Shown here piece by piece: positions 40,058 through 47,657 of a DNA stretch of 64,000 nt; the stretch's first letter is position 1; the number at the start of each line of letters is the position of its first letter. Location of the stretch: positions 868,001 through 932,000 of the forward strand of contig NZ_JACEOG010000001.1 of NCBI RefSeq assembly GCF_013868155.1, in the 5' to 3' direction. Made by a program: the position numbers and the translations under genes. The stretch is from Aeromicrobium phoceense. Lineage in GTDB: Bacteria > Actinomycetota > Actinomycetes > Propionibacteriales > Nocardioidaceae. The notes beneath the pieces were generated by a model. The model searched no databases and had not been told where the DNA came from. It was given only the letters and a program-made list of their open reading frames with translations.

Positions 40058-40948
40058 ATGACCGAACGGACCCTGCCTGTGGTGCCCGGAGTCGAGCACC
40101 GGTGGATCGATGTCGACGGCGTGAGCCTGCACGTGGCGGAGGCCGGAACGGCTCACCGATCGGCCGACCGTCCGACCCTCGTCCTGCTGCACGGCTGGCC
40201 GCAGCACTGGTTCTGCTGGCGTCACGTGATGCCCGCTTTGGCGGAGACCCACCACGTCGTCGCGCTCGACCTGCGCGGTGCGGGCTGGAGCGACGTGCCG
40301 GAAGGAACGGACGCCTACGACAAGCGCGTCATCGCCGACGAGGTCGCCCGCGCCCTCGAGGTCCTCGGGCTCGAACGGCCGGTGCTCGTCGGTCACGACT
40401 GGGGCGCCTGGACCTCGCTGCTCGTCGCGAGCCGCCACCCGGGCTCCACGCGGGGCGTCGTCGCCGCCGCGATCGTGGCGCCGTGGCAGGACGTGCCCTT
40501 GCACCAGATGTGGCGCTTCGCGTACCAGCCGATCGCCGGTGGTCCCGGTGGTGCGTTCCTGCAGCGCCGCGCGGGTCAGGTGCTGCTGAAGACGGTCTTC
40601 CGCGCGGGGGCGACTCGGCGCTTCCACTGGCCGCGCTCGGTGCGCGAGGAGTACCTGGCGCGGTTCCGCGACCCGGCGCGCGCCCGCGCCGGCCAGGCGA
40701 TGTACCGCTCCTTCCTGCAGAAGGAGATCCCGAAGATCGGCCGCGGCTACGCCCGCCGGGTCGAGGACGTGCCGCTGCTCTTCCTGCCGGGCACGGGCGA
40801 TCTCGTGCTGGCGCCCAGCCTCGTGCGCCGCGTGGAGGGCCCGCCGAACGTCACGGTCACCGAGATCTCGGGCACCGGCCACTGGATCCCCGAGGAGCGC
40901 CCCGCCGAGCTGGTGGGCCAGGTCCGCGAGTTCCTCCGCCAGTTCTGA
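40058..40948 (+). CDS. Alpha/beta hydrolase, epoxide-hydrolase-like
   Basis: 296 residues. HGWPQHWFCWRHVMP carries the oxyanion motif of epoxide hydrolases, the nucleophile is Asp114 in VGHDWGAW, and the base is the His of GTGHWIPEE near 273. An Asp nucleophile with GHDWG favours epoxide hydrolase or haloalkane dehalogenase over esterase. Divergent from the crotonase-fold gene with a shared promoter core. Confidence 0.82.
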   Translation: MTERTLPVVPGVEHRWIDVDGVSLHVAEAGTAHRSADRPTLVLLHGWPQHWFCWRHVMPALAETHHVVALDLRGAGWSDVPEGTDAYDKRVIADEVARALEVLGLERPVLVGHDWGAWTSLLVASRHPGSTRGVVAAAIVAPWQDVPLHQMWRFAYQPIAGGPGGAFLQRRAGQVLLKTVFRAGATRRFHWPRSVREEYLARFRDPARARAGQAMYRSFLQKEIPKIGRGYARRVEDVPLLFLPGTGDLVLAPSLVRRVEGPPNVTVTEISGTGHWIPEERPAELVGQVREFLRQF

Positions 40949-40959
40949 GGCCGCCGCTG

Positions 40960-41001
40960 CGTCATACGATGCGGTCGCTCCAGCAGCCGTTCCGTATGAC
41001 G
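40960..41001 (+). terminator. Hairpin after the hydrolase gene
   Basis: CGTCATACG (40960-40968) and CGTATGACG (40993-41001) form a 9-bp stem with an inner 3-bp extension across an internal loop. It lies just before the tRNA gene. Confidence 0.55.
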
Positions 41002-41043
41002 TTGCGAGGCCGGCGAGCGTGCCTAGTACGATCGGGGCACACC

Positions 41044-41117
41044 GCCGGTGTAGCTCAATGGCAGAGCGCTTGCTTCCCAAGCAAGATACGCGGGTTCGAT
41101 TCCCGTCACCGGCTCCA
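41044..41117 (+). tRNA. tRNA-Gly (anticodon CCC)
   Basis: Acceptor GCCGGTG pairs with CACCGGC, D arm AGCTCAATGGCAGAGC, anticodon stem CTTGC/GCAAG with loop TTCCCAA (anticodon CCC), T arm GCGGGTTCGATTCCCGT, and encoded CCA at 41115-41117. TAGTACGAT just upstream provides a -10. No integrase or direct repeat of the 3' end is seen, so it is not a used attachment site here. Confidence 0.95.
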
Positions 41118-41141
41118 TCCACGAGCGGCGTTCGCTCCCGC

Positions 41142-41561
41142 TCAGACCGTCTTCACGATGTACACGTCGCAGGGCGCGTGGTGCGCCACGTCGGTGGCCA
41201 CGCTGCCGAGCAGGCGGCTGATCCCCTGCACGCGACGGTTGCCCACCACGATGAGGTCGGCGCCGATCTCCTTCGCGACGTGCACGAGGGCGTCGGCGGG
41301 CTTGCCGGGCGCGGGGCTCGCCTCGACGGTCCCCTGGTAGGAGAGGCCCTCGGCGACCTGGCGCGCGATGGCCTCGGCCCGTTCGCCGGGGCTGAGCGGG
41401 TGCATGCCAGGCGGCAGGTCGGTGGCCGCGGCGGCCTTCTCGTCGACCGCCGTGACGATGTGGAGCGCGGCGCCGGTGGCGGAGGCGAGCCCGGCCGCGA
41501 CCTCCGCGGCGCGGGACGCGGTGTCGCTGCCGTCGACGCCGACGAGGATGGTCTTGTACAC
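41142..41561 (-). CDS. Universal stress protein (UspA domain)
   Basis: 139 residues from GTG 41561, which has GAGGAG upstream and starts the usual YKTILVGVDGSDTA strand. The C-terminal VVGNRRVQGISRLLGSVA is the ATP-binding G-x2-G-x9-G-S type motif. Single-domain Usp, likely involved in stress or dormancy; partner unknown. Confidence 0.85.
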   Translation of the reverse strand: MYKTILVGVDGSDTASRAAEVAAGLASATGAALHIVTAVDEKAAAATDLPPGMHPLSPGERAEAIARQVAEGLSYQGTVEASPAPGKPADALVHVAKEIGADLIVVGNRRVQGISRLLGSVATDVAHHAPCDVYIVKTV

Positions 41562-41660
41562 GTCTGACTCCTCAGGGTTGGCTTGCCAGCACCCTCGCAC
41601 ACGAAAGGGCCAGGCGTCACCGGTCAGAACGGCTCCGCGACCAGGGCGGCAGGCGTGCGT

Positions 41661-41666
41661 TAGGTT
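41661..41666 (+). promoter_or_regulatory. Leaderless -10 box of dcd
   Basis: TAGGTT ends 6 nt before GTG 41673. Confidence 0.5.
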
Positions 41667-41672
41667 CTACTC

Positions 41673-42251
41673 GTGCTGCTTTCGGACCGCGACATCCTCG
41701 CCGAGATCGACGCCGGACGGGTCGCGCTCGACCCCTACGAGCCCTCGATGATCCAGCCGTCGAGCATCGACGTGCGCCTCGACAAGTTCTTCCGCGTGTT
41801 CGACAACCACAAGTACCCGCACATCGACCCGGCGCAGGACCAGTCCGACCTGACGCGCGAGGTCGAGGTCAACGGCGAGGACGCGTTCATCCTGCACCCG
41901 GGGGAGTTCGTGCTCGGCTCCACCTACGAGTACGTGACGCTGCCCGACGACGTGGCCGCCCGGCTCGAGGGCAAGTCCTCGCTGGGCCGTCTAGGCCTGA
42001 TGACGCACTCGACGGCCGGCTTCATCGACCCCGGCTTCCAGGGCCACATCACGCTCGAGCTGGCCAACGTCGCGACGCTGCCCATCAAGCTCTACCCCGG
42101 CATGAAGATCGGCCAGCTGTGCTTCTTCCGGCTGACGTCGGCCGCGGAGAACCCCTACGGCTCGGAGAAGTACGGGTCCCGTTATCAGGGCCAGCGCGGA
42201 CCGACGGCATCGCGGTCCCACGCGAACTTCCACCGGAGTGTGATCGACTGA
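41673..42251 (+). CDS. dcd: dCTP deaminase (probably bifunctional, dUMP-forming)
   Basis: 192 residues. [45 protein letters not shown] (with the catalytic Glu in LEL) and the C-terminal [14 protein letters not shown] lid are all present. It deaminates dCTP; actinobacterial relatives also hydrolyse the dUTP to dUMP in the same site. The GTG start is set by the leaderless promoter. The HAD gene starts 5 bp after the stop. Confidence 0.92.
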   Translation: MLLSDRDILAEIDAGRVALDPYEPSMIQPSSIDVRLDKFFRVFDNHKYPHIDPAQDQSDLTREVEVNGEDAFILHPGEFVLGSTYEYVTLPDDVAARLEGKSSLGRLGLMTHSTAGFIDPGFQGHITLELANVATLPIKLYPGMKIGQLCFFRLTSAAENPYGSEKYGSRYQGQRGPTASRSHANFHRSVID

Positions 42252-42255
42252 GGGC

Positions 42256-43065
42256 ATGACCGCGCCCGACATCAAGCTCGTCGTGGCCGACCTCGACGGC
42301 ACCCTCCTCGACGAGCGCAAGCAGATGCCCGCCGAGACCTTCGGCCTCATCCGTGACCTGCAGGCGGCCGGCGTCGCCTTCGCTCCTGCCAGCGGACGCC
42401 AGTGGGCGACCATCGAGTCGATGTTCCACGAGGTCGCCGGCGAGCTCGTCATCATCGCCGAGAACGGCGCCTACGTGACCCACCGAGGCGTCGAGGTGGC
42501 GGTGCACCCGTTGAACCCGGCCTGGGTGTCCACGGCCGTCGCGAAGACGCAGGGACTGCTCGATCGCGGCGTCGACCTCGGCATCGTGGTCTGCGGCGTC
42601 GAGTCGGCGTGGATCGACCGCACCGACCAGCCCTTCCTCGACCAGGTCGAGCCGTACTACCGGCGGCTCAAGGTGGTCGACGACCTGACGGCCGTCGACG
42701 ACACGATCATCAAGCTCGCCGTCCACGACTTCGGCGACCTCGAGGCCGTCACCGCCCCGTTCCTCATCGAGCACGCGGAGAAGAACCCGGTCGCGATCTC
42801 GGGCGCCCACTGGGTCGACGTGATGGCCGAGGGCGTCAACAAGGGTCTCGCCGTCCGCGAGCTCCAGTCCGAGATGGGCATCGACGCCACCCAGACGATG
42901 GTGTTCGGCGACTACCTCAACGACTACGAGATGCTCGAGGCGGCCGACTGGTCGTTCGCGATGGGCAACGCCCATCCCGACATCCTCGACCTGGCGAACT
43001 ACACCGCCCCGCCGAACTCCGAGAACGGCGTCATCACCACCGTGCGCGCCGTCCTCGGGCTCTGA
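42256..43065 (+). CDS. Cof-type HAD-superfamily phosphatase
   Basis: 269 residues. Motif I VADLDGTLLDE (Asp12, Asp14), motif II PASGRQ, motif III Lys in GVNKGLAV, and motif IV FGDYLNDYEML. A C2B-type cap lies between. These enzymes dephosphorylate sugar phosphates, nucleotides or flavin/PLP precursors with loose specificity. It directly follows dcd and may be cotranscribed. Confidence 0.85.
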   Translation: MTAPDIKLVVADLDGTLLDERKQMPAETFGLIRDLQAAGVAFAPASGRQWATIESMFHEVAGELVIIAENGAYVTHRGVEVAVHPLNPAWVSTAVAKTQGLLDRGVDLGIVVCGVESAWIDRTDQPFLDQVEPYYRRLKVVDDLTAVDDTIIKLAVHDFGDLEAVTAPFLIEHAEKNPVAISGAHWVDVMAEGVNKGLAVRELQSEMGIDATQTMVFGDYLNDYEMLEAADWSFAMGNAHPDILDLANYTAPPNSENGVITTVRAVLGL

Positions 43066-43203
43066 GTCAACCTCTCCGGCACCACCTGACCCATCAGCGG
43101 TCGCAGGTCACGAATTCGCCGGTAAGTGAACGTTTTCCGTCACGCGCTCCGACCGCGGGTGTGACCCTGAGGATCTTGGGGGGTCGTTCGCGGAGGTGTG
43201 GCG

Positions 43204-45282
43204 ATGACTCGGTCGGTCCGGTGGATGCTTGGCGCGATCCTCGTGCTCGTGATGGGCCTCGTGGCGGCTCCGGCCGTGGCGGCTCCGCCCGAGCCCTACC
43301 GCGTGGCGACGGGCCTCGAGGGCGGGACGAGCGCGGCCCACGTCGCCATCGGCGATCGGATCTTCTGGGTCAATCACGGCAGCAGCGGGACCAGCTCGAA
43401 CGACAGTGAGCTGTGGACCTCCGACGGCACCAGCGAGGGAACGCACGAGTTCTTCGACCCGAACCCGGGCGGGCGTGGCCTGGTGGGCTCGCTCCTGAAG
43501 TTCGGCAGCGGCTTCGTCTTCACCGCCACGGGCCCGGCAGGAGGCGCGGAGGTCTGGTACTCCGACGGGACGACCGAGGGCACGGAGATGATCGCCGACC
43601 TCACGGTCGACGACGCCGGTTCGACATGGCTGCTCGAGGCAGGGCCCGGAGCGGTCTACCTCGCGGCCGACGACGGCGCGCACGGGCGTGAGCTGTACCG
43701 GTGGACCGGACCCGGGGCGGCGCCCCAGCTGCTGGACGTCAACCCGACGGCGCGCATGACCTCCGACGAGGAGCTGCAGGACCAGTGGCGGACGGACTGG
43801 ACGGACTCCAGCCCGGTCGCACTGGGGATGGTCGGCGACGCGTTCGTGTTCACGGCCGACCAGACGATCAGGACCGCGGATGTCAGCGAGTGGGGCGATC
43901 ACTACGTCGCGACGTCCGGAACGGGGAGAGAGCTGTGGAGGGTCGGCCCCACCGGCCCTCCGCAGCTCGTCAAAGACATCTCGCAGACCGATGCCTGGGG
44001 CGACCCGTCGCCGCAGGAGAGCACGCCGTTCGCCGAGCGGACCGGGACGGCGGTGATGGGGGGATCGCTGTACTTCCTCCTCGACAGCACCGAGCCCGGC
44101 GTCGCCGAGCCCGAGATGTGGCGGACGAACGGCGTCTCCGAGGGGACCGTCAAGGTCGCGCACCTGCCGCTCGCGTACCTCGACGACCAGTGGGACTTCG
44201 AGCCCGCCGTCGCAGGCGGCCGGCTGTTCTACCGGGCCTGGAGCGGTGACTGGGACGGCATGTGGGCCACCGACGGCACGGGCGCTGGTCAGCGCGTGAG
44301 CCCGGCGGGAGACGCCACCGATCCGGTGACGCTGGGCTCCGGGGTGGTCTTCGGGCTCGAGCAGGACGACACCGGCCGGGAGCCGTGGTTCTCCGGCGGG
44401 ACGTCCTCGGTCCGCCTCGGGGACCTGCGTGCCGGGGCGGCCGGGGCGCATCCGTTCCCGATCACCACGTGGGGCTCCCACGCGTACTTCGGGGCCAACG
44501 GCGGCTCGGGCCGCGACCTCTACCGGACCGACGGCACTCCTGCCGGGACCGAGCGGGTGATGGACCTGCCGAACGCGGCGGGAGCGGTGCTCGACGGGCC
44601 GATGGTGTTCTACGGCGCGGAAGGGCTGCTCTACTTCGTCAACAGTCCCGATGACGACCGCAACGTCGGGAACGAGCTGTGGGCGTTCGACCCGAACCGA
44701 GCCGTCACGGCCACCTCGACCGTGCTGCGCGCGCCGGCCACCGTCGCCTACGGTGCCGCGGCGACCGTCACGATCGCGGTCACGGGCGCGGGTGGACCGC
44801 CCACGGGGACCGTGACGATCCGCGACGGCCAGCGCGTACTCGGCACGGCCGAGCTGGCGAACGGCGCCGCGACCTTCGCCCTGCCCCGCAACCTCGCCCT
44901 GGGTGACCACGTGCTGACCGCCACCTACAGCGGAGACGCACAGTTCTCGTCCTCGACCTCGGCGCCGGTCACCGTGCGGGTCAAGGCCGCGACGAGGCTC
45001 GGGGGCCGCGTCAACGACCTCACCTTCCTCACGACGGAGCGCATCCGCGTCACCGCGACCCTCAGGACGACGCCGGCGATCAACGCGACAGGGCGCCTCC
45101 AGCTCCTCGTGGACGGTCGCGTGCGGGCCACGGCCACCCTCGCCGCACGGCACCGGAACACCCTGACGCTCGTCAGCCCGCCCCTCGCGCGGGGCCGGCA
45201 CCGGCTCCAGGTCGTCTTCTCCCAGTCACCCAACGCCATGGACGCACGGACCGGCGTCGTCACGATCACGGTCTACCGATGA
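43204..45282 (+). CDS. Secreted ELP-repeat protein with C-terminal Ig-like domains
   Basis: 692 residues from ATG 43204 (GGAGG is 7 nt upstream; an in-frame GTG at 43198 is too close to it). Signal peptide to about 28 (AVAAPP). Residues 35-495 carry repeated blades such as ELWTSDGTSEGTHEF, EVWYSDGTTEGTEMI, EMWRTNGVSEGTVKV, DLYRTDGTPAGTERV: the ELP (ELWxTDGTxxGT) propeller repeat. From about 500 come an Ig-like repeat (PPTGTVTIRDGQRVLGTAEL, YSGDAQFSSSTSAPVTV) and a further beta domain. Probably a surface adhesion or scaffold protein; no enzyme motif. A small secreted partner follows 13 bp downstream. Confidence 0.78.
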   Translation: MTRSVRWMLGAILVLVMGLVAAPAVAAPPEPYRVATGLEGGTSAAHVAIGDRIFWVNHGSSGTSSNDSELWTSDGTSEGTHEFFDPNPGGRGLVGSLLKFGSGFVFTATGPAGGAEVWYSDGTTEGTEMIADLTVDDAGSTWLLEAGPGAVYLAADDGAHGRELYRWTGPGAAPQLLDVNPTARMTSDEELQDQWRTDWTDSSPVALGMVGDAFVFTADQTIRTADVSEWGDHYVATSGTGRELWRVGPTGPPQLVKDISQTDAWGDPSPQESTPFAERTGTAVMGGSLYFLLDSTEPGVAEPEMWRTNGVSEGTVKVAHLPLAYLDDQWDFEPAVAGGRLFYRAWSGDWDGMWATDGTGAGQRVSPAGDATDPVTLGSGVVFGLEQDDTGREPWFSGGTSSVRLGDLRAGAAGAHPFPITTWGSHAYFGANGGSGRDLYRTDGTPAGTERVMDLPNAAGAVLDGPMVFYGAEGLLYFVNSPDDDRNVGNELWAFDPNRAVTATSTVLRAPATVAYGAAATVTIAVTGAGGPPTGTVTIRDGQRVLGTAELANGAATFALPRNLALGDHVLTATYSGDAQFSSSTSAPVTVRVKAATRLGGRVNDLTFLTTERIRVTATLRTTPAINATGRLQLLVDGRVRATATLAARHRNTLTLVSPPLARGRHRLQVVFSQSPNAMDARTGVVTITVYR

Positions 45283-45295
45283 GAGAGGCACTGAG

Positions 45296-45790
45296 ATGAG
45301 GACGAGACGCATCACGCTGGTCGTGACCCTGCTCGCGGCGCTGATCCTGGGATTCGCGCCGGCGGCGCAGGCCGGCACGTTCCGGATCACCACGCGGTGG
45401 AAGAGCTGCGACACCTTCAAGTCGGCCATCGCCGTGCGGGTGACCTTCAAGGATCCCGCCTACCTGTACGGCTCCGGCAAGTACATGGTGAAGCGCTGGA
45501 TCGAGTGGGAGGTCTACAAGAGCGGGATGTGGAGGGAGGAGGATCGCTACTACTCCGAGTCCAACTGGGTCAAGGTCACCAACAAGAACTACGACTGGAC
45601 CACGACCCCGGGCGACAGGACCGGATGGGGAAACACGGGCCTCTACTACAGCCACTGGCGCGCGAAGGTCACCGTGAAGCTGATCAAGAACCGCAAGGGC
45701 CCCCGTGACAAGAAGGTCGACGAGGTCCAGATCTTCCCGATGAAGGGCTCGTTCCGGGAGATCGGCTCGAACTGCGGCTACGAGTTCTGA
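45296..45790 (+). CDS. Small secreted protein, unknown
   Basis: 164 residues with a signal peptide to residue 26 (AAQAGTF). The mature part is basic and rich in Trp/Tyr (YYSESNWVKVTNKNYDW, YYSHWRAKV), with just two cysteines (KSCDTF and NCGYEF) positioned to bridge the ends. GAGAGG precedes the ATG, and the gene starts 13 bp after the ELP-repeat gene, so co-expression is likely. I do not recognise the family. Confidence 0.65.
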   Translation: MRTRRITLVVTLLAALILGFAPAAQAGTFRITTRWKSCDTFKSAIAVRVTFKDPAYLYGSGKYMVKRWIEWEVYKSGMWREEDRYYSESNWVKVTNKNYDWTTTPGDRTGWGNTGLYYSHWRAKVTVKLIKNRKGPRDKKVDEVQIFPMKGSFREIGSNCGYEF

Positions 45791-45803
45791 CGTCGCGCCT
45801 CGA

Positions 45804-45809
45804 TAGAGT
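45804..45809 (+). promoter_or_regulatory. Leaderless -10 box of psuG
   Basis: TAGAGT ends 6 nt before GTG 45816. Confidence 0.45.
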
Positions 45810-45815
45810 CGCCGG

Positions 45816-46721
45816 GTGAGAGTCCAGCCGTCCCCCGAAGTCGCCGCTGCCCTGGACGAGGGGCGGCCCGTCGTCGCCCTCGAGTCCACGATCATCAGCC
45901 ACGGCCTGCCCCGTCCCGACAACCTCGAGGCGGCGCAGGAGTTCGAGGAGATCCTGCGGTCGCAGGGCGTCACGCCGGCCACGATCGCGGTGCTCGACGG
46001 CGAGCTGAAGGCCGGCCTCACCGCTGACGAGCTCGCCCGGATCGCGAACGAGGACGTCCCGAAGCTCACGGTGCGCGACCTGCCCGTGGTGCTCGGCATG
46101 GCCGGCAGCGGCGCCACCACGGTGGCCGCCACGTCGTGGATCGCCGACCGCGCCGGGATTCGTGTCTTCGCGACCGGCGGCCTGGGCGGCGTGCACCGCG
46201 GTGCGTCGGAGTCGTTCGACGAGTCCGCCGACCTCACGGTGCTGGGCCAGGTGCCGATCACGGTCGTGTCGGCGGGCGTGAAGTCGATCCTCGACATCCC
46301 CGCCACGCTCGAGCGCCTCGAGACGCTCGGCGTCATCGTCCTGGGCTTTCGCACGAAGGACTTTCCCAGCTTCTGGTTGACGTCGTCGGGCCACGAGCTC
46401 GACTGGCGGGCCGAGGACGCGTTCGCCGTCGCCGCCGTCATGCACAGCCGCGACGAGCTGGGCCTGAAGTCGGGCATCGTCGTGGCCAACCCGCTGCCGG
46501 AGGAGAAGCAGCTCGATCCCGTCGTCCACGCCGAGGCGCTCGAGCGCGCACTGGCCGAGGCCGACGCGAAGGGCCTGTCGGGCAAGGAGGTCACGCCGTT
46601 CCTCCTGCAGCGCATCGTCGAGCTGACCGGCGGCGACAGCCTCGCGGTCAACCTCGACATCGCGCGCAACAACATCGCGGTCGCCGCGCGCATCGCGATC
46701 GCCGCGGCGGAGTACCCGTGA
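45816..46721 (+). CDS. psuG: Pseudouridine-5'-phosphate glycosidase
   Basis: 301 residues from GTG. ALESTIISHGLPRPDN at the N-terminus, GAGTTVAAT-like GSGATTVAATSWIA, and FATGGLGGVHRGA are PsuG signatures. The enzyme splits the C-C bond of pseudouridine 5'-phosphate into uracil and ribose 5-phosphate. The kinase that makes its substrate overlaps its stop by 4 bp (GTGA). A uracil permease gene 6.6 kb away is in a separate unit. Confidence 0.9.
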   Translation: MRVQPSPEVAAALDEGRPVVALESTIISHGLPRPDNLEAAQEFEEILRSQGVTPATIAVLDGELKAGLTADELARIANEDVPKLTVRDLPVVLGMAGSGATTVAATSWIADRAGIRVFATGGLGGVHRGASESFDESADLTVLGQVPITVVSAGVKSILDIPATLERLETLGVIVLGFRTKDFPSFWLTSSGHELDWRAEDAFAVAAVMHSRDELGLKSGIVVANPLPEEKQLDPVVHAEALERALAEADAKGLSGKEVTPFLLQRIVELTGGDSLAVNLDIARNNIAVAARIAIAAAEYP

Positions 46722-47587
46722 TCCTCGTCGTGGGTGACGTGGTCGACGACATCGGCGTGCTGCCGCTCGAGCCCGTCGCGCCGCGCAGTGACACCCGCGC
46801 CCAGATCCGGATGACACCCGGCGGCTCGGCCGCGAACACCGCGGCGTGGCTGGGGTTCCTCGGCGCCGACACCCGGTTCTTCGGCAAGGTCGGCAACGAC
46901 GGGGTGCAGCGGCACGGCGCCGCTCTGCGCGACCATCAGGTGGAGCCGCGGCTCGTCGCCGACCCGCTGCTGCCCACGGCCACGATCGTGCTGACCCTCG
47001 ATGACGACGCCGACCGCACGATGTACGTCGACCGCGCCGCGAACGGCACCCTGGCCTCCGCCGACCTGCCCGAGGACCTGTGGGACGGGGTCGACTGGCT
47101 GCACCTCACCGGCTACACGTTCTTCGACCCGCAGACGCGCGACGTCGCGATCGAGCTGATCGCCGAGGCCAAGCGGCGCGGAGCCGGCGTGAGCGTCGAC
47201 CCGAGCACCACTGCGTTCCTGCGCGGGGTCACGCCCGAGGCGTTCGCCGCCTGGACCCGCGGGGTCGACCTGCTGGTGCCCAACCTCGACGAGGCGCGCC
47301 TGCTGGTCGGTGCCACCGGCCCGTTCGTCGACTTCGACACCCTCACGTCCATGTACCCGCACGTCGTGGTGACGCTCGGCTCGATGGGAGCCGCCTACGT
47401 GGCCGGGAGCGCGCGCGAGCAGGTGGCCGCGCCGCGCGTGCAGGTGGTCGACACCACCGGTGCCGGCGACGCGTTCACCGCGGGGTTCCTGGCCTCGTGG
47501 CTCGAGACGAAGGATGCTCGTGCCGCGCTCACCGGTGGCATCGGTGCGGCCAGCCGCTGTGTGCAGCAGCGCGGTGCCCGTCCCTAG
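46718..47587 (+). CDS. psuK: PfkB-family kinase, probably pseudouridine kinase
   Basis: 289 residues from GTG. PGGSAANTAAWLGFLGADTRFFGKVGND is the first PfkB signature and DTTGAGDAFTAGFL, with the catalytic Asp, the second. The overlap with psuG makes phosphorylation of pseudouridine the best assignment, although by sequence alone the protein could be called a generic ribokinase-like enzyme. Confidence 0.82.
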   Translation: MILVVGDVVDDIGVLPLEPVAPRSDTRAQIRMTPGGSAANTAAWLGFLGADTRFFGKVGNDGVQRHGAALRDHQVEPRLVADPLLPTATIVLTLDDDADRTMYVDRAANGTLASADLPEDLWDGVDWLHLTGYTFFDPQTRDVAIELIAEAKRRGAGVSVDPSTTAFLRGVTPEAFAAWTRGVDLLVPNLDEARLLVGATGPFVDFDTLTSMYPHVVVTLGSMGAAYVAGSAREQVAAPRVQVVDTTGAGDAFTAGFLASWLETKDARAALTGGIGAASRCVQQRGARP

Positions 47588-47602
47588 GTCCTCTCCGCGG
47601 TA

Positions 47603-47645
47603 ACGACAACGCGCCAGCACCCGTGAGGGGCTGGCGCGTCGTCGT
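47603..47645. terminator. Bidirectional terminator between psuK and etfD
   Basis: A 16-bp stem with one mismatch (ACGACAACGCGCCAGC and GCTGGCGCGTCGTCGT) and an 11-nt loop, lying between convergent genes. Confidence 0.8.
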
Positions 47646-47657
47646 GCGTGAGGGCCG

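Noticed and set aside
41044..41117. tRNA-Gly as an integrated-element attachment site
   Set aside because: No integrase and no repeated 3' tRNA sequence nearby; flanking genes are housekeeping.
43198..43203. GTG 43198 as start of the ELP-repeat gene
   Set aside because: GGAGG ends 1 nt before it; spacing fits ATG 43204.
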